Notes: generated by a model not told the origin, from the sequence alone. DNA of 64,000 bases from Thalassobacillus sp. CUG 92003 (GCF_013618635.1 NZ_JABLSJ010000016.1:17741-81740); one strand, 5' to 3'. Shown: positions 32,923 to 42,455, numbered from the stretch's first letter. Program-made: numbers and translations.

Positions 32923-33546
32923 ATTACGAAATCATTTTCAAACCTAGAAGATGACAAACAGAGGCGGATCATAAATGCTGCCCTTGATGAGTTTGCCGAA
33001 CAGGGTTATAAACAGGCTTCAACCAACCGGATTGTAAAAAATGCCGGCATTGGGAAGGGGATGATCTTTTACTATTTCAAAAATAAGAAAGAACTTTACC
33101 TCTACCTGGTCGATTACAGTCTTAATATTATTCAAAATGAGTATTTGATTATGATTGATACGGAGGAGAGGGATTTTATCGAGCGTCTGAAGCAGGCTGG
33201 TAATCTCAAACTCCAAGCTCAACTTAAGCATCCTAATGTATTTAACTTCATGGGCACGCACATGCTTGCTAACGAGACTGAGGTGCCGGAACATTCACAA
33301 AAGCGGGTCGAGGGACTGCAGAAACTGGGGAACGAAAAGCTCTACTGCAATATCGATAAAAGCTTATTCCGGGATGATGTTGACCCCAGTAAGGCGTTTC
33401 AGCTGATAACGTGGACGATTGAAGGGTATCAGAACCATTTAAAATACACCCTTAAAGGCGAATCGTTGACGACGATCGATTTTGATGCTTTATGGCAGGA
33501 GTTTTACGATTATCTCGACGTATTAAAGACGATTTTTTATCGATAA
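32923..33546 (+). CDS. TetR-family regulator with an apparent ATT start
   Basis: The 207-codon frame begins after a TGA at 32914-32916 and contains no ATG, GTG or TTG before 33061, although the DNA-binding domain is coded upstream of that: EDDKQRRIINAALDEFAEQG and YKQASTNRIVKNAGIGKGMI, FYYFKNKKELYLYL. The natural N-terminus should be near ITKSFSNLEDD, whose first codon is ATT at 32923, 10 bases after AAGGG. ATT is a rare initiator (as in infC); alternatively a base change or indel altered the start. An out-of-frame ATG-ATG at 32913 opens a 13-codon ORF. Two dyads upstream suggest autorepression; the ABC genes follow. Confidence 0.78.
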   Translation: MTKSFSNLEDDKQRRIINAALDEFAEQGYKQASTNRIVKNAGIGKGMIFYYFKNKKELYLYLVDYSLNIIQNEYLIMIDTEERDFIERLKQAGNLKLQAQLKHPNVFNFMGTHMLANETEVPEHSQKRVEGLQKLGNEKLYCNIDKSLFRDDVDPSKAFQLITWTIEGYQNHLKYTLKGESLTTIDFDALWQEFYDYLDVLKTIFYR

Positions 33547-33560
33547 GAGGAGGATGCGAT

Positions 33561-34460
33561 ATGGCCATTTTAAAGACGAATCAGTTAACGAAACAGTTTG
33601 GAGATTTTAAAGCATTGGATGGCGTCAACATAGAGGTTAACGAAGGTGAAGTGTACGGATTCATAGGACCGAATGGAGCCGGGAAATCGACGACCATCCG
33701 TGTCTTGCTTGGCGTATTAAAAGCTTCGTCTGGGGAAGCGACGATATTCGGCCAGGATGTCTGGAAAGATGCGGTCGCTATTCATAAGCGCATTGCGTAT
33801 GTACCAGGCGACGTCAACTTGTGGCCCAATTTGACGGGCGGCGAAGTGATCGATCTGTTCGTTAAGCTGCGGGGTGGAAATAATCAATCGCGCCGTGAAG
33901 AACTGATTAAGAAGTTCGACTTGGACCCTACTAAAAAATGCCGTACCTATTCCAAAGGGAACCGCCAAAAAGTTGCGCTGATCGCTGCCTTCTCTTCCGA
34001 TGCTGATCTTTATATTTTGGATGAACCGACGTCTGGGCTCGACCCTTTGATGGAACGCGTTTTTCAGGAAAGTGTCATCGACTTGAAACGCGAAGGCAAA
34101 AGCATCCTATTATCGAGCCATATTCTTTCTGAGGTTGAAAAATTGTGTGACCGTGTCGGCATCATCCGCCAAGGCCACATCATCGAATCCGGCACCCTGC
34201 ATGAATTACGTCATTTAACTCGCACCCATTTACTGGTGGAGACAAAACAGCCTATTACGTCTTTAGAAGGGATGAAAGGCGTCCATGATATTGAGGAATC
34301 AGAGAAAGGGCTCTCTATTCAAGTTGACTCGGAAGAACTGGATCAAGTCCTTCAGCATATCAGTCAATTTGGCGTTGTAAAGCTGGAGAGTGCTCCCCCG
34401 ACGCTTGAGGATTTATTTATGCGCCATTATGAATCAACAGGGGCTGGAGGTGCATCGTAA
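33561..34460 (+). CDS. ABC transporter ATP-binding protein
   Basis: A 299-residue ATPase: Walker A GFIGPNGAGKSTTIRVLLG, signature YSKGNRQKVALIAAF, Walker B LYILDEPTSGLDPLME and switch His in ILLSSHILSEVEKL. The C-terminal extension of about 80 residues is typical of drug- or polyketide-exporting DrrA-like ATPases. ATG at 33561 has AAGAGGAGG upstream; the longer frame from 33492 overlaps the tetR gene. Its TAA is directly followed by the ATG of the permease. Confidence 0.93.
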   Translation: MAILKTNQLTKQFGDFKALDGVNIEVNEGEVYGFIGPNGAGKSTTIRVLLGVLKASSGEATIFGQDVWKDAVAIHKRIAYVPGDVNLWPNLTGGEVIDLFVKLRGGNNQSRREELIKKFDLDPTKKCRTYSKGNRQKVALIAAFSSDADLYILDEPTSGLDPLMERVFQESVIDLKREGKSILLSSHILSEVEKLCDRVGIIRQGHIIESGTLHELRHLTRTHLLVETKQPITSLEGMKGVHDIEESEKGLSIQVDSEELDQVLQHISQFGVVKLESAPPTLEDLFMRHYESTGAGGAS

Positions 34461-36065
34461 ATGGCTAACCCATTATTTAACCAAACATGGAAGCTGTCCC
34501 GGTTTATTTTACGCCGCGACCGCTTCAAACTACCGATTTGGCTGCTCTCCTTAACTGGCATAACCATCTTGATCGCCGAATCTTTCACAGGGTTGTATCC
34601 GACCGATGAAAGCAGAGAATCCATCGCTCAAACCATGGTTAACCCCGCAATGACGGCGATGGTCGGACCTGGATACGGGTTGGACAATTACACAATTGGC
34701 GCCATGATGGCCCATCAAATGCTATTGTTCACAGCCATCACAGTGGCAATCATGAGCATTTTGATTGTCGCTAATCACACCCGAGCTGATGAAGAAGACG
34801 GCAATTTAGAGATGATCCGTGCCCTCCCGACAGGTCGCTTATCGAATTTAAGTGCCACAATCGTCGTCCTGTTGGGTGTAAATGTAGTATTAGCGATGGC
34901 CTCGGGACTTGGTCTCTATGCACTCGGGATTGAAAGCATGGATTTACAGGGTTCCTTGCTATACGGGGCGGCCCTGGGAGCCACGGGCTTTTTCTTTACT
35001 AGTGTCACAGCCTTATTCGCGCAGCTCTCGGAAAGTTCTCGTGGCACGATTGGTTTGTCCTTCACCGTTCTCGGTGTTGCGTATTTTCTCCGGGCCATTG
35101 GTGATGTCAGTAACGAAGCCTTCTCCTGGGCATCGCCTCTCGGTTGGATATTAGGAACAGAAGTTTATGTCAACAATTACTGGTGGCCGATCGTGTTAAC
35201 GTGTGGGGTCTCGGTGCTTTTCATCCTAATAGCGCTTTATTTAAGTTCCATTCGCGATTTAGGCGCTGGCTTTTTACCTTCAAAACCCGGTAAAAAGAAC
35301 GCGTCACCCTTTTTACAAAGCCCGCTTGGACTTGCGCTGAGACTTCAGCGCACAGGATTAATTTCGTGGGCAGTGGGCATGGTTTTTCTCGGAGTATCTT
35401 ACGGGTCCGTGTTCGGTGATTTGGACTCGTTTTTTAACGATATGGAAGTAATGGAAGAGTTTCTGTCTCCCGTGGCTGGTGTCTCGATCACAGAACAATT
35501 TACGGCCAAGCTCATGTCCATCATATCCATGATTTGTACCATCCCGGCATTAATGGTCTTGTTCAAACTTAAAGGTGAAGAAAAAAAGAATCGGGTCGAG
35601 CATTTATTAGGCCGGGCGGTCTCGCGCACGCGTCTGTTGGGAAGCTATTTTGTGATATCGCTCATCACAGGCTTCGTGATGCTTTCCCTTGCTGCCCTGG
35701 GCCTTGGCTCAGTTGCCCTATCTGTTATGGATAGCAGCATGTCGCTCGGCACCTTCTATAGTTCAGCAATGGTTTACATGCCGGCCATGGCTGTGATGAT
35801 CGGAATCGCCGCTTTGTTAGTCGGTTTTCTCCCGAACATCACCGGTTTCACCTGGCTGTACCTGGGCTACTCCTTTTTTGTTGTGTATCTGGGCGGCATG
35901 TTCCAATTTGAGGAGTGGGTAGGGAACATGTCACCGTTCGCTCACGTTCCTCAACTTCCTGTCCAGGAGATGGAATGGGGCAGCACATCTGCGCTTATCG
36001 TCATCGCCGTGGCGTTAATCGTCGCCGGTTTTGCAGGCTATAACAAGCGCGATATTCAAGGATAA
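34461..36065 (+). CDS. ABC-2 type exporter permease (double-module)
   Basis: A 534-residue protein with about twelve hydrophobic segments in two similar halves, as in permeases sometimes annotated as polyketide-antibiotic exporters. Parts such as NHTRADEEDGNLEMIRALPT, in which EDG-E-R is a cytoplasmic coupling-type segment, and the repeat KLKGEEKKNRVEHLLGRAVS, show the internal duplication. It begins immediately at the stop of its ATPase. Together with TetR this forms a self-regulated export unit; a substrate cannot be deduced. Confidence 0.88.
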   Translation: MANPLFNQTWKLSRFILRRDRFKLPIWLLSLTGITILIAESFTGLYPTDESRESIAQTMVNPAMTAMVGPGYGLDNYTIGAMMAHQMLLFTAITVAIMSILIVANHTRADEEDGNLEMIRALPTGRLSNLSATIVVLLGVNVVLAMASGLGLYALGIESMDLQGSLLYGAALGATGFFFTSVTALFAQLSESSRGTIGLSFTVLGVAYFLRAIGDVSNEAFSWASPLGWILGTEVYVNNYWWPIVLTCGVSVLFILIALYLSSIRDLGAGFLPSKPGKKNASPFLQSPLGLALRLQRTGLISWAVGMVFLGVSYGSVFGDLDSFFNDMEVMEEFLSPVAGVSITEQFTAKLMSIISMICTIPALMVLFKLKGEEKKNRVEHLLGRAVSRTRLLGSYFVISLITGFVMLSLAALGLGSVALSVMDSSMSLGTFYSSAMVYMPAMAVMIGIAALLVGFLPNITGFTWLYLGYSFFVVYLGGMFQFEEWVGNMSPFAHVPQLPVQEMEWGSTSALIVIAVALIVAGFAGYNKRDIQG

Positions 36066-36091
36066 TAAAGAGGCACCCTGCTTCTTTCAAC

Positions 36092-36132
36092 TGATCGGGT
36101 CTGCTCCTTTAACAGGAAACAGACCCGATTAG
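36092..36132 (+). terminator. Shared terminator between the two convergent ABC operons
   Basis: ATCGGGTCTG (36094-36103) pairs with CAGACCCGAT (36120-36129). It lies between convergent stops at 36065 and 36137. Confidence 0.75.
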
Positions 36133-36136
36133 TTAT

Positions 36137-36901
36137 TTAGAAATCCGTTTTATTCAGTTTCATCATCCCTCCTGCATTGGTAACGATGAGCCATGCCAAC
36201 AAGATCGATCCGGCACTTACCATCTGACCATTGAATTGCCCCACACTCATGTCAGCGATGGTATGCAAGGACCTTTCTGGTAACGCCATTAACACGTTTC
36301 CTGTAACTTGCGTGGGGAACAGATCAACGAATGCTGGCAGAAACATGATACCGATTGCAAATGTGACTCCCCCTGCCATTGATCGCAAGTAAAATGTGCC
36401 GGCTATACTTAATAGACTATAGAATAACGGCATAACAGCAGTCCCGAACAGCTTCAACAGTACCGCCTGGCCCCCTAGTGACAAGGCATGCATGTCATTT
36501 CCCAGGAGAATGAGCTGGTCCATTACCACGATGGATAGTGTTAAAGTGATACACAAAATGATTGACACAGCGGTGATAAACAGGACTTTTGCAAGGTAAA
36601 ACTTTTGCCGGAGCGGCATAATCGCCAAAGCGGTATGAATAGAACCCTGCGAAAAATCAGCAGAAATAAAACGCGCTGAAAACACAATCAACATGATGGC
36701 CGCTACATCCATGCCCAGCAATGAAATATCCAGGACTTCTAGCTCTCGTAGTTCTGTCAGCTCTTTTCCTTGAGTCACGCCAATGGTAAATACAAATGTT
36801 AAACCTAATACGACGCTTAATATAAAAGTCGTTATTAAATAATTCCGATAGCTCGCAAGGAAAACAATCTTTTTTAAATCAGCTTTGATGAGATTAACCA
36901 T
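36137..36901 (-). CDS. ABC-2 type transporter permease
   Basis: A 254-residue membrane protein with six predicted helices: YRNYLITTFILSVVLGLTFV at the N-terminus, FSARFISADFSQGSIHTALA as the coupling region and SILLAWLIVTNAGGMMK at the end. It is the partner of the ATPase at 36894-37820, whose 3' end it overlaps. The ATG at 36901 lies nine bases after GAGGGAG inside the ATPase gene; earlier in-frame starts exist at 36907 and 36910. Family resembles BcrB/LanE-like bacitracin or lantibiotic self-protection permeases. Confidence 0.85.
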   Translation of the reverse strand: MVNLIKADLKKIVFLASYRNYLITTFILSVVLGLTFVFTIGVTQGKELTELRELEVLDISLLGMDVAAIMLIVFSARFISADFSQGSIHTALAIMPLRQKFYLAKVLFITAVSIILCITLTLSIVVMDQLILLGNDMHALSLGGQAVLLKLFGTAVMPLFYSLLSIAGTFYLRSMAGGVTFAIGIMFLPAFVDLFPTQVTGNVLMALPERSLHTIADMSVGQFNGQMVSAGSILLAWLIVTNAGGMMKLNKTDF

Positions 36902-37820
36902 TTTCATCAACTCCCTCTAGGTCCGAAGCTTTATAATCAACCTTTCCTTCTGTAATTTCTGTAAATAAATGTTCTAATGTTGGTTGAACGTTTTTGAGTT
37001 GATGGAGAGCAATGCGATGCTCATGTGCTAACCGCCCTATTTCTTTTGCATTTAAGTGTCGGACCTCTAACCCCTCATTCAGTTGAATCACATCCGCATG
37101 ATGTTCCTTTAAAACCTGTGCGATCTCAGCCAGATCATCTGCTTCAACATAGACATAAGAACTTAAACTTTTTTGGTTCATTTCCTCAACCGTCATATCA
37201 GCTAGCAGCTTCCCTTGGGCTATGATAATGATACGGTCGGCCACAGCTTCGATTTCACTCATCAAGTGACTCGATACGATGACCGTTTTCCCTTCCTCAG
37301 CAAGCTGCTTAAGTAAAGTCCTCAGCCATTTTATCCCGTCTACATCCAGCCCATTAAATGGTTCATCAAATATGATTGTATCGGGGTCACTGAGCAAAGC
37401 GGAAGCTACACCTAACCGCTGTTTCATACCTAATGAGAAGGACTTGATTTTATGGTTTTGCACTTTTGCTAACCCTGCTTTGTTTAACAATTTCTCAACT
37501 CTGCCTTTTTCAAGATTCGCAGCTGTAGAAATTAAGTTAAGATGTTGCCGTGCTGTTAGGTTCACATCCATAGCAGCGGGGTCAATTAAGGCCCCAATTT
37601 TCTGTATGGGACGTGTGAAAGAAGCGTATGTTTCGCCATCAAACGAAACGTCTCCAAACGTCGGGCGTACGAGTGAAATCATCATTTTCATTGTCGTAGA
37701 TTTACCGGACCCATTAGGGCCTAAGAATCCAGTCACCACCCCCGGTTTAAATGTTACATCCAAGTGATCAACGACTGTCTTCCCGTCATATTTTTTCGTC
37801 AAATTGTTCAGTTGTATCAT
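36894..37820 (-). CDS. ABC transporter ATP-binding protein (BcrA-like)
   Basis: A 308-residue ATPase: Walker A GFLGPNGSGKSTTMKMMISL, signature FSLGMKQRLGVASALL, Walker B TIIFDEPFNGLDVDG and IVSSHLMSEIEAVADR. The C-terminal extension and FNGLD match the BcrA/lantibiotic-immunity subfamily. AGGTGATCAGCA precedes the ATG, and the start overlaps the regulator stop by 4 bases; the permease gene overlaps its own end, so the three genes are tightly coupled. Confidence 0.92.
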   Translation of the reverse strand: MIQLNNLTKKYDGKTVVDHLDVTFKPGVVTGFLGPNGSGKSTTMKMMISLVRPTFGDVSFDGETYASFTRPIQKIGALIDPAAMDVNLTARQHLNLISTAANLEKGRVEKLLNKAGLAKVQNHKIKSFSLGMKQRLGVASALLSDPDTIIFDEPFNGLDVDGIKWLRTLLKQLAEEGKTVIVSSHLMSEIEAVADRIIIIAQGKLLADMTVEEMNQKSLSSYVYVEADDLAEIAQVLKEHHADVIQLNEGLEVRHLNAKEIGRLAHEHRIALHQLKNVQPTLEHLFTEITEGKVDYKASDLEGVDENG

Positions 37821-38584
37821 TGCTGATCACCTGTTTTTTCACAATAATAGTGATGTGCCCCTTCAATAAAATCGTTACAAAAATGGAATAGAAATAGATC
37901 CTCTTCAGGCCATTGGTGGCGTTGTTCAAGACCGCTGGTATAGGCTTCAATCATTTCGGGATCATGGTCAGTCGCTCTTCCGATAAATTCATGCCACTTT
38001 TTTCCGAACTGGTAACCCGTATCACTTTTATAATGCAGGGCATTTATCTTATGATAAGCGGCCTCTAAAACAAGCTTTTTCCAAAGCCAATACACTTCAA
38101 TAATCTCTTTTTCGTTCACGTTCTTTTCTTTAAAGAGGTCCGAGGTTTTTTGATCAAAGGACACGTTGGAATAATCAAAAATCGTCTCTTTATTCAGTTT
38201 TAGCGCAATTTTTATGACCTCTCCCAGATCAAAATTTGAGCTCTCCGAATCCATTGTGGCGACTATAGCTTCAATAATCGCAATATTCATTTTGATTTCC
38301 ATCTCTTTTTGAAAAAGGATATTGGATTGGGTCTTTAATGCATTTTTTATAGCGCTTTTATTATTTGAATTGACCAGATGGTTTTTTATCTCTTTTAAAG
38401 GAAGCCCCAATTTTTTATAAAAAAGAATTTGCTGCAGGGTTAACAAATCATGTTGGGTATAGTACCTTAGATTATTTTCGCGCTTGGCCACGAGTAAACC
38501 GATTTTATCGTAATATTGAATGGTTCTTATGGTCGATCCTGATAATTCAGCGAGCTCACCCACGGTATAGAGTTTTTCAGACAT
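37817..38584 (-). CDS. MerR-family regulator with TipAS-like effector domain
   Basis: A 255-residue MerR regulator. N-terminal domain: YTVGELAELSGSTIRTIQYY, KIGLLVAKRENNLRYY. A dimerisation helix follows, and the last 100 residues (VSFDQKTSDLFKEKNVNEKE ... WHEFIGRATDHDPEMIEAYT) resemble the TipAS antibiotic-binding domain. TipAL-type proteins bind thiopeptide or other antimicrobial ligands and activate efflux genes. It overlaps the ATPase start by 4 bases and has a 19-bp-spacer promoter upstream, so it most likely activates its own operon on drug binding. Confidence 0.87.
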   Translation of the reverse strand: MSEKLYTVGELAELSGSTIRTIQYYDKIGLLVAKRENNLRYYTQHDLLTLQQILFYKKLGLPLKEIKNHLVNSNNKSAIKNALKTQSNILFQKEMEIKMNIAIIEAIVATMDSESSNFDLGEVIKIALKLNKETIFDYSNVSFDQKTSDLFKEKNVNEKEIIEVYWLWKKLVLEAAYHKINALHYKSDTGYQFGKKWHEFIGRATDHDPEMIEAYTSGLEQRHQWPEEDLFLFHFCNDFIEGAHHYYCEKTGDQQ

Positions 38585-38602
38585 ATCCTCACCTCTTACA
38601 TC

Positions 38603-38633
38603 ATTAAACCACGTTACGTAACGTCATCTGCAA
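38603..38633 (-). promoter_or_regulatory. MerR-type promoter with 19-bp spacer and 14-bp palindrome
   Basis: On the minus strand TTGCAG (38628-38633) and TTTAAT (38603-38608) are 19 bases apart. The spacer is centred on the perfect palindrome ACGTTACGTAACGT (38611-38624). This is the second MerR-type promoter in the window. Confidence 0.8.
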
Positions 38634-38810
38634 GCTTTTTCTATCATTAAAAAGCCCTGATATCTGCTTCAATTAAAACGTTGAAGGGGATAACAAGGCT
38701 TAGAATAACCATCAATTCCGTTTTATTATGTGTAAAAAGAAAGCGGATACTCAGTATTGATTCATGAGCTATTAAAAAGGTGAATGTTCAAATCACGAGC
38801 AAACCAAGCC

Positions 38811-39308
38811 TCAGAAGAGCTGGTTTAAATCAGAGGGTGTCAGAAGGTCAGTGTCAATCGGTTCATAGCCGAGCTGGCGTGCCATGGAAACAATCTGGCC
38901 TTTGTGGTGAAATTCATGGGTGATGGTGTGGGTCATGAGCCATAAGACAGAGAGCGACTCTTCAGCTTCCTGCCAGGAAACGGTGCCGCTAATTTCAGTT
39001 TGATACGCTCCGTCATATGCTGCGAAGAAACGATCCACTAACGCATCAACCTCGGTAAACAACGCTCTCATCTCTTTAACATGAACGATATGGCTTGAAT
39101 CACGCGGCAGACTGGCATCCTTCAAGCCGAATCTCCCGAGCCAAGACTGGTAGCACTCAGCAACATGGCCGTGCAAGTTGCGAATCGAGCCCCAGCCGAA
39201 TCCGGCGATTTCTTTCGTATAATCCTGCTCGTCAATTCCTTCGCAAAACCGAAACAATTGTTCTCTCGTGTATTTGACTAAATCATATTGCGCTTTCAGT
39301 ACATCCAT
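38811..39308 (-). CDS. DinB-family metal-binding protein
   Basis: A 165-residue DinB-fold protein with the three-His pattern: NLHGHVAECYQSW in the first half and THTITHEFHHKGQIVSMARQ near the end. The N-terminus MDVLKAQYDLVKYTREQLF is the usual long helix. It could be a bacillithiol-type S-transferase or another DinB protein. The neighbouring phosphoesterase gene lies 15 bases upstream of its start and may be transcribed with it. Confidence 0.83.
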   Translation of the reverse strand: MDVLKAQYDLVKYTREQLFRFCEGIDEQDYTKEIAGFGWGSIRNLHGHVAECYQSWLGRFGLKDASLPRDSSHIVHVKEMRALFTEVDALVDRFFAAYDGAYQTEISGTVSWQEAEESLSVLWLMTHTITHEFHHKGQIVSMARQLGYEPIDTDLLTPSDLNQLF

Positions 39309-39323
39309 TTATTCACCTCCAGA

Positions 39324-39932
39324 TTAGGCCGTGTATACCTCATGAGTGGGCAGTTCCAACAGTGTGAGTTTCCCCCCGTAAACGGCGCCTGTATCGATAT
39401 CGATTTGATCCTCGTAGTAAGAAATGTCGCGGACGGGCGTGTGCCCGTGAATGACGGTCTTGCCTAGCCCGATCTTATCGGAATGACGCGTCCACAGCAT
39501 TGTGGCCTCCTCTTGTTCGGCTAACGGTTTATTTGGCAGTAAGCCGGCATGAACGAAAATATACTCGTCTGTCTCATAATACAGGAGCAGGTTATGTTCC
39601 AGCCATTCCTGATGCTCCTTCAGCTCTTCATAATTCCCTTCGTATGATTTAAGGGTGCTGGCAGCTCCATTGATTTCCCAAAGCTCCATAGCCTGTTCAT
39701 CATACTTGGAACGGATGAACAAATCATCATGGTTGCCTTTAATGGCGATCGCTCCGTCTTCTTCGACTAACTGCTTGACTTTGGCAACCACTTCTCGAGA
39801 TTGTGGCCCCCTGTCCACATAATCCCCCAGCAGAATGAGTTGATCCTCATCCGGCCTATAAGCGGCTTTATCGAGCACAGCTTCTAATTTGTGAATTTCT
39901 CCATGGATATCGGAAATAACAAGATAACGCAC
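39324..39932 (-). CDS. Serine/threonine phosphatase-like metallophosphoesterase
   Basis: A 202-residue calcineurin-type phosphoesterase with all metal motifs: VISDIHGEIHKLE (D-x-H), LLGDYVDRGPQSREVV (GDxxDRG), AIKGNHDDLFI (GNHD) and VIHGHTPVRDIS (GHTP). This order is shared with PPP-type protein phosphatases and ApaH/PrpE diadenosine tetraphosphatases. Its size is that of bacterial PrpA/PrpB-like phosphatases. The substrate could be a phosphoprotein or Ap4A. ATG at 39930-39932 follows GAGGAGG. Confidence 0.88.
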   Translation of the reverse strand: MRYLVISDIHGEIHKLEAVLDKAAYRPDEDQLILLGDYVDRGPQSREVVAKVKQLVEEDGAIAIKGNHDDLFIRSKYDEQAMELWEINGAASTLKSYEGNYEELKEHQEWLEHNLLLYYETDEYIFVHAGLLPNKPLAEQEEATMLWTRHSDKIGLGKTVIHGHTPVRDISYYEDQIDIDTGAVYGGKLTLLELPTHEVYTA

Positions 39933-40030
39933 TGATGAAACCTCCTCTCAAATGTGTCAGTTTATTTCGTATTGAACGGCTCTGCCATTATAACAGGCGT
40001 TGCCACATCTCTATCAACTGTAATGGCCCC

Positions 40031-40462
40031 TTAATCCAGGTCGCTTGTATACTTTTCCGGGAGCAACTCGAGTACGTTACACTTCACTAATGCGTCGTTG
40101 TGGAGAAGGATGACGTCGGTATCCTTGCCATAGTCACTGATCAGTTCCCGGCACATGCCACAAGGAGCGACTACCCAGCAGTGGTCGATATCTTCGTGGG
40201 GGTGAGGATGAGCGACAGCTACAATCGTTTCAAAATCATGATCGCCTTCTGATATCGATTTTCCAAGTGCCATCGCCTCGCTGCATACCGTAATCCTCCC
40301 GACATTTGCCTCGACGTGCACAGCAGCATACACGTTGCCTGTCTTCGTTCTTACGGCGGCCCCGATGTGATGACGGCCATACGAGTAATTCTGTTCAATG
40401 ATTGCTTCTGCTTGTTTAATTAATTCCGTATCTTTTTCATCTAACGGTTTTGTTTTTAACAT
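40031..40462 (-). CDS. Cytidine/blasticidin-S deaminase-like protein
   Basis: A 143-residue zinc-dependent deaminase. The zinc ligands are in AAVHVEANVGRITVCSEA (H-x-E with the catalytic Glu) and VVAPCGMCRELISDYG (PC-x2-C). Blasticidin-S deaminase and cytidine deaminase share this fold; the overall length and the GRHHIGAAVRTKTGNVYAA part fit both. The ATG at 40460-40462 gives correct spacing to AGAGGTGG; an ATG three codons earlier is too close. No pyrimidine-salvage neighbours are seen. Confidence 0.83.
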   Translation of the reverse strand: MLKTKPLDEKDTELIKQAEAIIEQNYSYGRHHIGAAVRTKTGNVYAAVHVEANVGRITVCSEAMALGKSISEGDHDFETIVAVAHPHPHEDIDHCWVVAPCGMCRELISDYGKDTDVILLHNDALVKCNVLELLPEKYTSDLD

Positions 40463-40567
40463 CCATTCCACCTCTTTCAGCTGCCATCCTTGTCTATATT
40501 CTCTTTCATTGTCACTCTCAAGCTACCCCCAGCTATTAAACAAACGTTTGAACAAGTTCCTCTCCTG

Positions 40568-42225
40568 TCATGCGTGCTCTATCTCTTCTATTTCGTCTTG
40601 TATGAACGCTATCAATTCTTTGATCATCGCGGGAGAGAAATCAAATTTGATGCCGGCTGCTTTGTATACTTCTTGCAATGACTGTTTATTCCCTAATGAC
40701 AATGCACGTTTGTAATTCTTTAAGGCGGCTTCTGGGTCTTGCTTATACTGCTTATACATTTGCAATGCCCCAAGTTGGGCGATGACATATTCAATGTAAT
40801 AGAATGGCACTTCAAATATATGAAGGATAAACAACCATTCCGCTTTTCTCGCTTCTTCATAACCGTCCCAGTTCACGACGCCAGGGTCGAGTCGTTCGCA
40901 TATTTCTAAATATTTCTCCATGCGCTCTTCTTGGGTGTGGCCTGGGTTTTCATACATCCAATGCTGAAACTGGTCCACCTTGATCCCCTCAGGAAGAAAG
41001 CTGATGATATCTTTCAGAAGGTCTCGTTTCGCACGTTTTATATCCTCCTGATCAGGATAGATATGATGCCAGTAATCCATCGTGAGCAGTTCCATCGTCA
41101 TACTGGCCAGTTCTGACGACTCCATTGGCGTTTCCCTGTAATAGGAAAGCTCAATACCGCTTTTATAATCATTATGAATGCAGTGCCCCATTTCATGGAG
41201 CAGCGTGAGCATATCATCATGCGTATGGGACGCATTCATAAATATGAAAGAGAGCTCTGACACTGGCAGCGGTGTACAAAACCCCCCAGGCGACTTGTTT
41301 TTTCTGCTTTCTAAATCAAGCATCCTGCGTTCATTCAACTGTAAGACTAATTCAGCAAATCGGGGGTCAAGCTCACCTAACACGGATGACGCCTTTTCCA
41401 CCAATTCTTCGATGCTGTCAAACGGCTTCAACGGCCGTTTATCCGCCGGTACGGCCTTCGTATCAAATGGCCGCAGTTCAGCCAGCCCCAATTCGGCTTG
41501 CTTCTGTTCGTCGATACGTTTAGCTGCAGGCAGGACGTGAAGGCGTATCGATTCGGCGAGCTGTTTACATCATCGGGAGTGTAGTCAAATCGCTCGTATT
41601 TTTTGAACATGTAATCACGGTAATTAGGTAATTGACTATTTCGCGCTTTCTTTTCTCTTACGGATAAGAGCTGATCCATGATGTCTTGCAGGTCAGCCTG
41701 CACGTTCAACAGAGCATCGAAGATCAATGTAAAAGCTTGCTTTCGAATTGCTTGGTCAGGATCCTCTAAATACGGAAACAGCTGGATAATCGTTTTTTCT
41801 TCCCCGTCCCAATCTGCAGTAAGATTACCGGTGATCTCAAAATAACGCGTCGCCAATTTATCCTCTTCAACTTCAAGGGCGACGTTGGCTTCATTATACA
41901 GCTCTAACGCATTTTGTTTGCTTGCCAGAAACCGTCCGTACTCCGCTTCGTCAAGTTCATCCTTTAGTGGAGAACGGAAAATCTTTTCGTCAAGTTGGGA
42001 TTGATACCGTTTCACGAGCGGCTCAATCTTTTCCTGATCATATTCAAAGATACGTTTAGCCGCTTCATCTTGATTAAAAGCCTGGAAATCTATGTAGTGC
42101 CCTGTAGTCGCTTCTTCAATCGCATCATAGAATTGCGAAACTTCTTTCAACCAGGAAACGAAAGCTTCTGGCGAAGAGGGTTCCTGCGCTAATAAATAGT
42201 GAAACTGGTCCTCTACTGTTGCCAC
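40568..42225 (-). pseudogene. M3-family oligoendopeptidase F-like, frameshifted
   Basis: Two overlapping frames together encode a metallopeptidase of family M3. The N-terminal frame (42225-41428) runs to YERFDYTPDDV and then turns into nonsense; the second frame resumes QLAESIRLHVLPAAKRIDEQ and continues to 40568 with the zinc site LLHEMGHCIHNDY (HExxH) and ELASMTMELL. One missing base in an AAA run near 41563-41566 restores frame. The 5' end is also unclear: coding-like sequence YKETYDFSN lies upstream of the GTG at 42225 but meets a stop, so a second lesion may exist. If the lesions are real the peptidase, which trims cytosolic peptides, is lost. Confidence 0.8.
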
Positions 42226-42455
42226 ATTACTGAAATCGTACGTTTCTTTATAGACTTAACCCACTGAGAAATCTCCTTTTTAGTTGAACTGGTATTACAT
42301 ATCTAAAAATGGTGTTGATTATCAATTCGATAAACCGGCTAAAATTCCCTTCTATATTAGGTATTCATTGCCTATACAATTATCATTCACTTGAATAATA
42401 CTATTAGAAATGTTCATGCCTTCCTGCGTACTCAAAAAAGAGAAAGGAGGATATC

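Noticed and set aside
40533..40542. CAAACGTTTG palindrome, also at 45847-45856
   Set aside because: Compared with cre and LexA consensus sites; neither fits, and two 10-bp palindromes in 64 kb are not convincing.
42290..42455. Sigma-K-like promoter in front of the beta-helix gene
   Set aside because: A CATATCTAA motif resembles the -10 but no AC-type -35 at the right distance was found, so it is not claimed.
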